Assembly: GCA_900547405.1 (NCBI GenBank)
Contig: URGL01000093.1
Location: forward strand, 1-5,525
Direction of reading: 5' to 3'
Length of the DNA stretch: 5,525 nucleotides
From: an uncultured Eubacteriales bacterium
GTDB lineage: Bacteria; Bacillota; Clostridia; Oscillospirales; Oscillospiraceae
Shown: positions 1 to 5,525 of the stretch, in pieces
Position numbering within the stretch: the stretch's first letter is position 1
Layout of the letters: each line of letters starts with the position of its first letter
The notes under the pieces: model-generated
The model's database searches: none
What the model saw: the letters and a program-made list of their open reading frames with translations, nothing else
What the model was told of the DNA's origin: nothing
Position numbers and translations under genes: made by a program

Positions 1-1776
1 GATCAGGCACTTGGGGCCGGAGCCAATCAGATCCTCCCGATGGGCGGCAATCAAAGCCTCCCGGACCAGGTAGTAGTTCTTGGGATTCCGGTATTGAATG
101 AGGGCCCGCTGCATGGCCTTCTCGTGGGGATCCGTAGGGACGTAGACCTTTTCCATGGTCCTGGGGTCCAGACCGGTGTAGTACATGACGGTGGACAGGG
201 TCGAAGGGGTGGGATAGAAGTCCTGAACCTGCTCCGGATTGTAGCCCATGTCCCGGATGTACTCCGCCAGCTCCACGGCCTCCTTCATGGTTGAGCCGGG
301 ATGGCTGGACATGAGATAGGGCACCAGGAACTGATTCATATGGTACTGCTTGTTCAGGGCGAAATATTTGGAGACAAACTGGTTGTACACGGCATTTCTG
401 GGTTTGCCCATGCGGCAGAGCACCGCGTCGGACACATGCTCCGGGGCCACTTTCAGCTGTCCGGAGATGTGGTACTGAACCAACTCCCGAATGAAGGTAT
501 CTTTTTTGTCTGCCAGGAGATAATCAAACCGGATACCGCTGCGGACAAAGACCTTTTTCACCCCGGGGATCTTCCGGAGCTTTCGCAGCAAGGCCACATA
601 GTCGCTGTGGTCGGCGTTTACGTTCTTGCAGGGAGTGGGGTAGAGGCACTGGCGGCCGCCGCAGGCACCCTTGGTCATCTGCTTTTCACAGGCCGGGTGG
701 CGGAAATTGGCGGTGGGGCCGCCCACATCGTGGATATAGCCCTTGAAATCCGGATCCTTCACCATTTTCTCCGCTTCTTCCAGGATGTTTTCATGGCTTC
801 GGACCTGGACGATACGACCCTGGTGGAAGGTCAGCGCGCAGAAGGAGCAGGCCCCGAAGCAGCCCCGGTTGCTGACCAGGCTGAACTTGACCTCCTCAAT
901 GGCAGGCACGCCCCCCAGTTTTTCATAGCTGGGGTGGTAGGCTCGGTTGTAGGGCAGGGCATAGACCGCGTCCATCTCTTCTGTGGTCAGAGGCTTTTGG
1001 GGCGGATTCTGGACCACGTATTCTTTGCCGTAGCGCTCTGCCAGCCGCTTGGCGGTGAAGGGGTCGCAGTTACCGTACTGGAGCTTGAAGGACTCGGCAT
1101 AGGTCCTCTTGTTCTTCTGGATCTCCTCAAAAGAGGGGAGCACAATGGTTGGCAGACTCTCGTCCAGCTCTTTGGTCTTGAATACTGTGCCATCGATGTA
1201 GGTAATGTCCTTAACGTCCATTCCGGCATTCAGGGCCTCCGCTATCTCCACAATGCTCTTTTCGCCCATGCCATACATGAGAAGATCCGCTTGGGAGTCC
1301 AGGAGGATGGAGCGCTTCATGGTGTTGGACCAATAGTCATAGTGCCCCAGACGGCGGAGGCTGGCCTCGATGCCGCCGATGAGGATGGGTACATCCTTGT
1401 AGGTCTGGCGGATCAGGTTGCAGTAGACAATGGTGGCGTAGTCCGGCCGCTTGCCCATGATGCCGCCGGGGGTGAAGGAGTCGGTTTTTCGGCGGTGGCG
1501 GGTAACGGAGTAGTGGTTCACCATAGAGTCCATGTTGCCGCCGCTGACCAGAAAGCCCAGCCGGGGGCGGCCAAAGACATCGATGGACTTGGGATTTTTC
1601 CAGTCCGGCTGAGAGATGATGCACACGCTGTAGCCGTGATTTTCCAGGATCCTGCTGATGATGGCATGGCCGAAGGAAGGGTGGTCTACATAGGCGTCAC
1701 CGATGACATATACGAAATCCGGCTGTGAAATGCCCCGGTCTTCCATTTCTGCGCGGGTAATGGGTAAAAATTCCAT
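1..1776 (-). CDS. ygiQ: YgiQ family radical SAM protein (UPF0313), C-terminus cut by window edge
   Basis: 592 codons are present and the frame is still open at base 1. Family members usually run from about 600 to 740 residues, so only the C-terminal end is missing. The N-terminal part has the family block FGRPRLGFLVSGGNMDSM followed by a Ser/Thr-rich stretch and a GGIEASLRR segment. The radical SAM signature CxxxCxxC is Cys306, Cys310 and Cys313 (NRGCFGACSFC), which should ligate the 4Fe-4S cluster that cleaves S-adenosylmethionine. A second group, Cys363, Cys372, Cys377 and Cys383, follows a GGPTANFRHPAC block that I recall as conserved in E. coli YgiQ. The ATG at 1776 is preceded by GGAGGA (1781-1786), 4 nt away. 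It is the last visible gene of the leftward operon, 11 nt after the Nudix gene. The substrate and reaction of YgiQ are not established. Family assignment is confident; no function is claimed. Confidence 0.95.
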   Translation of the reverse strand, partial: MEFLPITRAEMEDRGISQPDFVYVIGDAYVDHPSFGHAIISRILENHGYSVCIISQPDWKNPKSIDVFGRPRLGFLVSGGNMDSMVNHYSVTRHRRKTDSFTPGGIMGKRPDYATIVYCNLIRQTYKDVPILIGGIEASLRRLGHYDYWSNTMKRSILLDSQADLLMYGMGEKSIVEIAEALNAGMDVKDITYIDGTVFKTKELDESLPTIVLPSFEEIQKNKRTYAESFKLQYGNCDPFTAKRLAERYGKEYVVQNPPQKPLTTEEMDAVYALPYNRAYHPSYEKLGGVPAIEEVKFSLVSNRGCFGACSFCALTFHQGRIVQVRSHENILEEAEKMVKDPDFKGYIHDVGGPTANFRHPACEKQMTKGACGGRQCLYPTPCKNVNADHSDYVALLRKLRKIPGVKKVFVRSGIRFDYLLADKKDTFIRELVQYHISGQLKVAPEHVSDAVLCRMGKPRNAVYNQFVSKYFALNKQYHMNQFLVPYLMSSHPGSTMKEAVELAEYIRDMGYNPEQVQDFYPTPSTLSTVMYYTGLDPRTMEKVYVPTDPHEKAMQRALIQYRNPKNYYLVREALIAAHREDLIGSGPKCLI

Positions 1777-1780
1777 TTGT

Positions 1781-1786
1781 TCCTCC
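1781..1786 (-). promoter_or_regulatory. Shine-Dalgarno site of ygiQ
   Basis: GGAGGA on the minus strand lies 4 nt before the ATG at 1776 and just after the Nudix stop codon (1788-1790). It supports this ATG over the in-frame internal ATG ten codons later. Confidence 0.8.
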
Positions 1787-1787
1787 G

Positions 1788-2354
1788 TTAAATCCCCATG
1801 GACCTGACTTTGTCCATGAGCTTGTTATAAATGCGCGCCTGCATCCAGGGCTCGGAAACGGCGTTTGCAACTTCCTCTACAGGGAACCAGCGAACGCCGC
1901 TGTTTTCGTCGGGCTTGACATGAACCTGCGCAGATGGGTCTGCCTCCAACAGATAGGTCACATTCAGGTGCAGGTGGCTGGATACATAGGACCCCCGCTT
2001 GATATGGCCGTCTACCGTCAAAGTTTCCAAAGAGAAGATCTCCGGCGTCAGCAGACGGAGATCCATTAAGCCGCTTTCCTCGCCGGTCTCCCGCAGGGCG
2101 ACACCGCAAAGATCCCGGTCCCCGTCGGCATGGCCGCCCATCCAGGACCAGGATTTGTAGATATTGTGGTACACCAACAGCACCTGCTTCCGGTCCGGGC
2201 TTACCACCCAGCTGGAAGCGGTCAGGTGGGCAACGGGATTCTCCCGGGTGTAGAGCTCCTGTCCGCTTTGCAGCAGGGTAAGAAATTGCTGCCTGTCTCG
2301 GGCTTCCTGCGGGTTTACGGGGGTGTACCGGTTCAGAGCGTTGAGAAGCTCCAT
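1788..2354 (-). CDS. Nudix hydrolase
   Basis: 188 residues, complete. Nudix enzymes hydrolyse nucleoside diphosphates linked to another moiety, using divalent metal held by the Nudix-box glutamates. The box GX5EX7REUXEEXGU lies at residues 74-96 and ends RETGEESGL, so the metal-binding Arg88-Glu89 and Glu92-Glu93 are present. The Glu expected in GX5E is Arg80 (GHADGDR), and the aliphatic residue after RE is Thr90. Around the box lie YHNIYKSWSWMGGHADGD, HIKRGSYVSSHLHLNVTYLLEA and DENSGVRWFPVEE, typical of a clostridial Nudix group of 170-190 residues whose substrate I cannot name. The start ATG at 2354 overlaps the upstream TAA by one base (TAATG), suggesting translational coupling. An AAGGTGA site at 2365-2371 lies 10 nt upstream. 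Family is confident; substrate is unknown, and no isopentenyl-diphosphate, ADP-ribose or MutT-specific feature is evident. Confidence 0.93.
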   Translation of the reverse strand: MELLNALNRYTPVNPQEARDRQQFLTLLQSGQELYTRENPVAHLTASSWVVSPDRKQVLLVYHNIYKSWSWMGGHADGDRDLCGVALRETGEESGLMDLRLLTPEIFSLETLTVDGHIKRGSYVSSHLHLNVTYLLEADPSAQVHVKPDENSGVRWFPVEEVANAVSEPWMQARIYNKLMDKVRSMGI

Positions 2355-2557
2355 TATTTTTTGGTCACCTTCTTCTTGGTGCCGTCGCTCTGGAGAATAT
2401 AGGTGTTTTCCAGCTGGCTGACCAAATTGGCCTTGACGGAATCGATATAGATTTTCCGGAGCTTTGCCCGCTCCTCCTGCTCCTCGGGGGTCAGAGGGCC
2501 CTCTTTGGCTTTTTTTGCCAGAGCGTTGATCCTGGCAATGACTTCGTTCATGTTCAT
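2354..2557 (-). CDS. DUF896 (YnzC-like) small helical protein
   Basis: 67 residues from the ATG at 2557. The segment NEVIARINALAKKAKEGPLTPEEQEERAKLR matches the DUF896 pattern: a first helix with IARINELAKK, a short turn around GPLTPEE, and a second helix rich in Glu, Lys and Arg. It ends in a basic tail (KKKVTKK). B. subtilis YnzC, which belongs to the SOS-induced yneA-yneB-ynzC group, is the familiar member and its biochemical role is not known. A longer reading from the ATG at 2575 adds six residues and overlaps ylmH, but that codon has no Shine-Dalgarno site. The ATG at 2557 has GAGGA 7 nt upstream, so it is preferred. The gene lies 10 nt after ylmH and overlaps the Nudix gene by one base. 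There is no nearby sign of SOS control. Confidence 0.9.
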   Translation of the reverse strand: MNMNEVIARINALAKKAKEGPLTPEEQEERAKLRKIYIDSVKANLVSQLENTYILQSDGTKKKVTKK

Positions 2558-2564
2558 AGGAGAT

Positions 2565-2569
2565 TCCTC
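2565..2569 (-). promoter_or_regulatory. Shine-Dalgarno site deciding the DUF896 start
   Basis: GAGGA on the minus strand overlaps the ylmH stop codon (TGA, 2568-2570) and sits 7 nt before the ATG at 2557. No comparable site precedes the upstream ATG at 2575, so the shorter 67-residue protein is favoured. Confidence 0.75.
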
Positions 2570-3353
2570 ACACATATTTCTGGATCGTTATGCTGATCCG
2601 GTCTTTTTTTGTTTTGCCGTTTACACGATATAGGCGCACCTTACCCAGACCCCGGACGGAGATCTTGGAGCCCTCGGATATGAGCTTGTCCGGCTTCTCA
2701 CAGGGAAGACCGTCAATGGCCGCTTTGCCGGAGCGGATATAGTCCGCCGCCAAGGACCGGCCTATGCGAAAGCCGGAAGATATGACACTATCCAGGCGCA
2801 GAGAGGACAGGGTATCCCTGATCTCCTGAAATTCCGGCTCCGGAAGGGGCAGATTCTCCAGAGGTACCGGCTTCAGATGCAGCACCGTTCTGCCGGCGGA
2901 GCGGAGGTTATCCAAAATATAGGGGGCCATTTCCTGGGTGGTGAAAAACAGGCATCGGCCCTTTTCCACCAGAATATCCCCAACGGTTTCCCGCTGGATA
3001 CCGGCGCCCATCAGAGCGCCCAGAATATCCCGGTGGGACAAATTGTCTTCCCGGAAAAAGGTGCCCTCCAGGCAGGTTACCGGGCTGTCTTCCGCGTAAA
3101 GCACCGATTCATCCAGATATTCCGGCAGATAGACAAGCATTTTCCGCTCGGCGTCCTCGTAGCCGCCGAAGGCATAAAGCCCCGGCTCGTCGCCGAACAG
3201 GTATCGGGCCATTTCCAGCTCCCGGGGGGAGAGATAGGCCGTCTCTCCGGGAATGTTCTTGCGGATGGCTCCCGTTATTTTGTCCCAGAGCTTGGCCAGC
3301 AAAAACCGGTCCTCCGGCGTTTTGGCGATTTTTTCAATGGCGCTTCGTTCCAT
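2568..3353 (-). CDS. ylmH: YlmH family S4-domain RNA-binding protein
   Basis: 261 residues, complete and close to the usual length of about 255-265. The C-terminal S4 RNA-binding domain spans about residues 186-244 (LDSVISSGFRIGRSLAADYI, then SGKAAIDG and EGSKISVRGLGKVRLYRV). The N-terminal part carries family blocks: FLLAKLWDKI near residue 17, TAYLSPRE near 38, YLPEYL at 75-80 and a conserved LGALMGAGIQRETVGDI at 111-127. In B. subtilis YlmH is encoded near the division cluster and has been described as an alternative factor in ribosome-associated quality control, acting on stalled 50S-peptidyl-tRNA. That role is carried over by homology only. Here the gene heads a leftward operon with DUF896, Nudix and ygiQ, not a division cluster. 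The nearest Shine-Dalgarno candidate, AAGGGGA at 3368-3374, is 14 nt before the ATG, which is long. No alternative ATG lies nearby (the next Met is residue 49). Confidence 0.93.
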   Translation of the reverse strand: MERSAIEKIAKTPEDRFLLAKLWDKITGAIRKNIPGETAYLSPRELEMARYLFGDEPGLYAFGGYEDAERKMLVYLPEYLDESVLYAEDSPVTCLEGTFFREDNLSHRDILGALMGAGIQRETVGDILVEKGRCLFFTTQEMAPYILDNLRSAGRTVLHLKPVPLENLPLPEPEFQEIRDTLSSLRLDSVISSGFRIGRSLAADYIRSGKAAIDGLPCEKPDKLISEGSKISVRGLGKVRLYRVNGKTKKDRISITIQKYV

Positions 3354-3391
3354 TTTCGTATACTGCGTCCCCTTTAATCCATTTATCGGAC

Positions 3392-3420
3392 ATTATAGCA
3401 CAGAAAAAGAAAGATGGGAA
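3392..3420 (-). promoter_or_regulatory. Predicted promoter of the ylmH-DUF896-Nudix-ygiQ operon
   Basis: Read on the minus strand, the -10 box is a perfect TATAAT (3392-3397) preceded directly by TGC, an extended -10 motif. The -35 candidate is TTCCCA (3415-3420), 4 of 6 to TTGACA, with a 17-bp spacer. Transcription would start near 3385, giving a leader of about 30 nt. This is a SigA-type prediction from sequence alone. Confidence 0.7.
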
Positions 3421-3436
3421 GAAGTTTTTCTTGTGC
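3398..3436. repeat. Imperfect inverted repeat between the divergent promoters
   Basis: Left arm GCACAGAAAAA (3398-3408) and right arm TTTTTCTTGTGC (3425-3436) are reverse complements apart from one extra T (3431), with a 16-nt spacer. The left arm lies in the spacer of the leftward promoter; the right arm ends on the -35 region of the rightward promoter. It lies upstream of both predicted start sites, so it would act as DNA (operator or curved A-tract) and not as an RNA terminator. It may also be chance in an A/T-rich stretch. Confidence 0.45.
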
Positions 3437-3459
3437 GTCGGGGGGAAATTGTGTATAAT
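3431..3459 (+). promoter_or_regulatory. Predicted promoter of the flavoprotein operon
   Basis: A perfect -10 TATAAT (3454-3459) lies 17 bp downstream of TTGTGC (3431-3436), a weak -35 (3 of 6). The expected start is near 3466, leaving a leader of about 36 nt before the ATG at 3502. It lies back to back with the leftward promoter; no riboswitch-sized leader exists on either side. Confidence 0.65.
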
Positions 3460-3501
3460 GGAAACCAAAATCGAAACCACAGGGAAAGGAACTGGAAAAC
3501 C

Positions 3502-4713
3502 ATGGTCATTGGCATTATCGGCGCGGGAGCATCCGGCATGGCGGCGGCCATACACGCGGCGCAGAAGGAGGAAACCGAAGTGCTGCTTCTGGAGCGGCAG
3601 GCACGGGTGGGGCGGAAGCTCCAGGCCACGGGAAACGGCCGGTGCAACCTATCCAATCTCCACGCTCTGGAGGGAGGCTACCACGGAGAAGAACCGGATT
3701 TTCCGGCCTTTGCCTTGAATGCGTTCCCGCCGGAGAAAACACGCGGCTGGTTTCGCTCTTTGGGGCTGCTGACCGTGGCGGAGCCCTCCGGGCGGGTGTA
3801 TCCCTTCTCAGACCAGGCCAATTCTGTGGTAGATGTACTGCGATTTGCCCTGGACAGGCCCAATATCCGCCTGGCCGCCGGGGCGGAGGTCACCCGAGTG
3901 AAGCGATTCGGGGAAAGATTCCGGCTGGAAACAGGGGAGGAGACCTTTGTCTGTGACAAGCTCATTGTGGCCTGTGGAGGTCTGGCGGGGACCAGACTGG
4001 GGGGCGGCATGTCTGGCTACCAGATCCTCCGGTCTCTGGGCCATCACAGTACCAAGCTGCGGCCTACCCTGGTGCAGCTGAAAACGGACTGGCCCGCCGT
4101 TTCTTCCCTGAAGGGCGTCCGGGCGGAGTGCCGGGGGGAAATCCTCCGGGATGGGCAGCTTTGGGCGAAAAGCGCCGGAGAAATTCAGTTTACGGAGTAC
4201 GGCCTCTCCGGGCCTATGATATTTGAGATGTCCCGGGACGTGTGCCGGGAGAAGGGCAACTGGGAATGCGTGCTGGATTTGCTGCCGGTGCTGTCCCAAG
4301 AGGAGCTTCAGGGTGCGTTGAAGGCCCGCAGGGCCACAAATCTGCCCAATGGGGAGATCCTGACCGGCATTCTCCACAACCGTCTGGGCAGGGTCCTGGT
4401 CCAGTCCTGCGGTCTGCCGCTGCTGGGCCGGGCGGCAGAGTTGACAGACGGGGAGATACAGGAACTGGCGGAGAAGGTAAAGGGGTTTTCCGTCCACCTG
4501 ACGGAGCCAATGGGCATGGACAGCGCCCAGGTCACAGCGGGAGGCATTGTGACCGGGGAATTTGACCCCACCACCATGGAAAGCAAGCTGGTGCCCGGGC
4601 TCTATGCCTGCGGCGAGGTGCTGGACGTGGACGGGGACTGCGGCGGCTACAATCTGCAATGGGCCTGGAGTTCCGGAGCCTTGGCGGGAAACAGTGCGGG
4701 AGGAATCAAATGA
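3502..4713 (+). CDS. HI0933/YhiN/BaiN-family FAD-dependent oxidoreductase
   Basis: 403 residues, complete, normal for the family (about 400-420). The N-terminus is an FAD-binding Rossmann fold: IGIIGAGASGMAAAI with GxGxxG at Gly7, Gly9 and Gly12, and the ribose-binding acidic residue Glu31 at the end of the second strand (VLLLERQ). The family signature GRKLQATGNGRCNLSN is at 37-52. A second FAD-contact block, GLYACGEVLDVDGDCGGYNLQWAWSSG, covers 366-392, preceded by TAGGI. Relatives carry names such as aminoacetone oxidase family, YhiN and BaiN. BaiN of Clostridium scindens reduces bile-acid intermediates, but family membership alone does not assign that substrate and no other bai gene is visible. 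The open frame extends upstream to 3253, but that reading crosses the promoter. The ATG at 3502 is chosen because the fold begins there; AAAGGA lies 11 nt upstream (3485-3490). The last four bases overlap the next gene. Confidence 0.92.
   Translation: MVIGIIGAGASGMAAAIHAAQKEETEVLLLERQARVGRKLQATGNGRCNLSNLHALEGGYHGEEPDFPAFALNAFPPEKTRGWFRSLGLLTVAEPSGRVYPFSDQANSVVDVLRFALDRPNIRLAAGAEVTRVKRFGERFRLETGEETFVCDKLIVACGGLAGTRLGGGMSGYQILRSLGHHSTKLRPTLVQLKTDWPAVSSLKGVRAECRGEILRDGQLWAKSAGEIQFTEYGLSGPMIFEMSRDVCREKGNWECVLDLLPVLSQEELQGALKARRATNLPNGEILTGILHNRLGRVLVQSCGLPLLGRAAELTDGEIQELAEKVKGFSVHLTEPMGMDSAQVTAGGIVTGEFDPTTMESKLVPGLYACGEVLDVDGDCGGYNLQWAWSSGALAGNSAGGIK
4698..4704 (+). promoter_or_regulatory. Shine-Dalgarno site of the COG2509-like gene
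   Basis: GGGAGGA lies 5 nt before the ATG at 4710, inside the end of the preceding gene. It fixes the start that makes the ATGA overlap and points to coupled translation of the two flavoproteins. Confidence 0.8.
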
Positions 4714-5482
4714 TACGTATTCGGGATATATCCCTGGCTCCGGAGCACGAGGCCGGAGCACTGCTTTACGAGGCAGCCAAAGCCCTGGGGGTCTCCGCTT
4801 CGGAAATTCAGAAGCTGACCATTGTCCGCCGGTCTATTGATGCCCGGAAAAAGCCGGAGGTCAAGGTGATCTATACGGTGGATGCGGCACTCAAGTCCAG
4901 CGAAAACAAGATCCTCAAAAGATGCCGGAGCAAGCGGGTGAGTGTGGCCCCTGTGAACGGCTACCGGGTGCCGAAGGCACAGCCTAAGGAGGACCGGCCG
5001 GTGGTGATCGGCTTTGGTCCCGCCGGGATGTTTGCCGCCTTGGTCCTGGCCCTGGCGGGGAGATGCCCCATCGTATTGGAGCGGGGAGAGGATGCGTTGA
5101 CCCGGCACCAAAAGGTAGAGGCATTCTGGAAGACCGGCAAACTGGATCCCCATTCCAATGTGCAGTTTGGTGAGGGAGGTGCCGGGACTTTTTCCGACGG
5201 AAAGCTGAATACCGGGGTCAATAATCCGAGAATCGGATGGATATTGGAGCAATTTGTGGCGGCGGGGGCGAGGGAGGATATCCTTTTTGATGCCAAGCCC
5301 CACGTGGGCACGGATGTACTGCTGGAGGTGGTCCAGAATCTGCGCCGGCGGATCATCAGCCTGGGAGGGGAGGTTCGCTTTGGCTGCCAGGTGGAGGGGC
5401 TGGAGCTGGACGGGAACCGGCTCACCGGGGTGATCCTGACCTCCGGGGAGAAGGTTTCTTGCACCCAAGCGATCCTTGCCAT
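4710..5482 (+). CDS. COG2509-type FAD-dependent dehydrogenase, C-terminus missing
   Basis: 257 genuine codons plus two bases remain of a protein that usually has about 460-540 residues. Residues 1-90 form the N-terminal alpha/beta domain typical of this group (IRIRDISLAPEHE, then LTIVRRSIDARKKPEVKVIYTVD). The FAD Rossmann motif is VVIGFGPAGMFAAL, with Gly101, Gly103 and Gly106, and Glu124 in VLERG as the expected ribose contact. The family block NVQFGEGGAGTFSDGKLNT is at 150-168 and KPHVGTDVL at 196-204. The reaction is not known; the family is annotated only as an FAD-dependent dehydrogenase or oxidoreductase. The start is the ATG of an ATGA overlap with the upstream flavoprotein and has a strong Shine-Dalgarno site. 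The reading frame continues to a TGA at 5520-5522, but bases from 5483 are sequencing adapter, so those last 13 apparent residues (ending in PSPSPRDS) and the stop are not real. Confidence 0.9.
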
Positions 5483-5525
5483 CTGTCTCTTATACCCATC
5501 TCCGAGCCCACGAGACTCCTGAGCA
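5483..5525 (+). other. Illumina Nextera adapter and index left on the contig end
   Basis: Bases 5483-5501 match the 19-bp Tn5 mosaic end (CTGTCTCTTATA...) with one mismatch, C for A at 5496. Bases 5502-5516 (CCGAGCCCACGAGAC) match the rest of the Nextera read-2 side adapter exactly. Bases 5517-5524 (TCCTGAGC) match an eight-base Nextera i7 index that I recall as N704, and the final A fits the start of the flow-cell primer. This is library-construction sequence, not a natural transposon end. Confidence 0.97.

Noticed and set aside
301..1728. A 475-codon plus-strand open frame opposite ygiQ
   Set aside because: It lies wholly antisense to a clear radical SAM gene. The protein is low-complexity (rich in Gly, Val, His, Ala), matches no family I know, and long antisense frames are expected in high-GC genes with strong third-position bias.
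2558..2575. A six-residue longer DUF896 protein starting at 2575
   Set aside because: That ATG overlaps the ylmH end and lacks a Shine-Dalgarno site; the extra residues (MCEESP) are not part of the family pattern.
3398..3436. The intergenic dyad as a bidirectional terminator
   Set aside because: Both flanking operons diverge from it, its arms are A/T-rich without a strong GC stem, and it lies upstream of both predicted transcription starts.
3253..3501. An 83-residue N-terminal extension of the first flavoprotein
   Set aside because: It would start inside ylmH on the opposite strand, cross both promoters, and has no homology-like pattern. The Rossmann fold begins right after the ATG at 3502.
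3808..4761. A 317-codon minus-strand open frame across the first flavoprotein gene
   Set aside because: It is antisense to conserved FAD-binding motifs, rich in Pro, Gln and His, and has no recognisable domain; a codon-bias shadow.
4647..5468. A 273-codon minus-strand open frame opposite the COG2509-like gene
   Set aside because: It is a shadow of a gene with clear family blocks, with no domain of its own and an end close to the adapter junction.
5483..5501. A natural Tn5/IS50-like transposon end
   Set aside because: The 19-bp mosaic end is an engineered sequence and is followed by exact adapter and index bases, so it comes from library preparation.

Overview
The window looks like a contig from a high-GC member of the Clostridia, probably a gut Oscillospiraceae or Ruminococcaceae relative. 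This is inferred from gene content (YlmH-type S4 protein, DUF896/YnzC-type protein, BaiN/YhiN-like and COG2509-like flavoproteins), strong G/C bias at third codon positions and good Shine-Dalgarno sites. It could come from a metagenome or an isolate draft. No mobile element, CRISPR array, RNA gene or defence system was found.

Layout: a divergent intergenic region of about 150 bp (3354-3501) separates two operons. Leftward from it runs a tightly packed four-gene minus-strand operon: the S4-domain protein YlmH (2568-3353), a DUF896 protein (2354-2557), a Nudix hydrolase (1788-2354) and the radical SAM protein YgiQ (1-1776, cut by the left edge). The gaps are 10 nt, a 1-nt overlap and 11 nt. Rightward runs a two-gene operon of FAD-binding proteins: a complete HI0933/YhiN/BaiN-family flavoprotein (3502-4713) and, overlapping it by 4 nt (ATGA), a COG2509-type FAD-dependent dehydrogenase that is cut at 5482. 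Both directions have a TATAAT -10 box, and the two promoters flank or overlap an imperfect inverted repeat.

Functionally this is mostly ordinary housekeeping content. YlmH is linked to ribosomes and ribosome-associated quality control, the Nudix enzyme probably hydrolyses a nucleoside-diphosphate-linked compound, YgiQ and DUF896 have no settled role, and the two flavoproteins are probably co-translated reductases or dehydrogenases of unknown substrate. No shared pathway can be read from the sequence.

The most striking non-gene signal is technical. The last 43 bases (5483-5525) match the Illumina Nextera transposase adapter with one mismatch, followed by an eight-base index and one further base. 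Genomic sequence therefore ends at about 5482, and the apparent C-terminus and stop codon of the last gene are artefacts.
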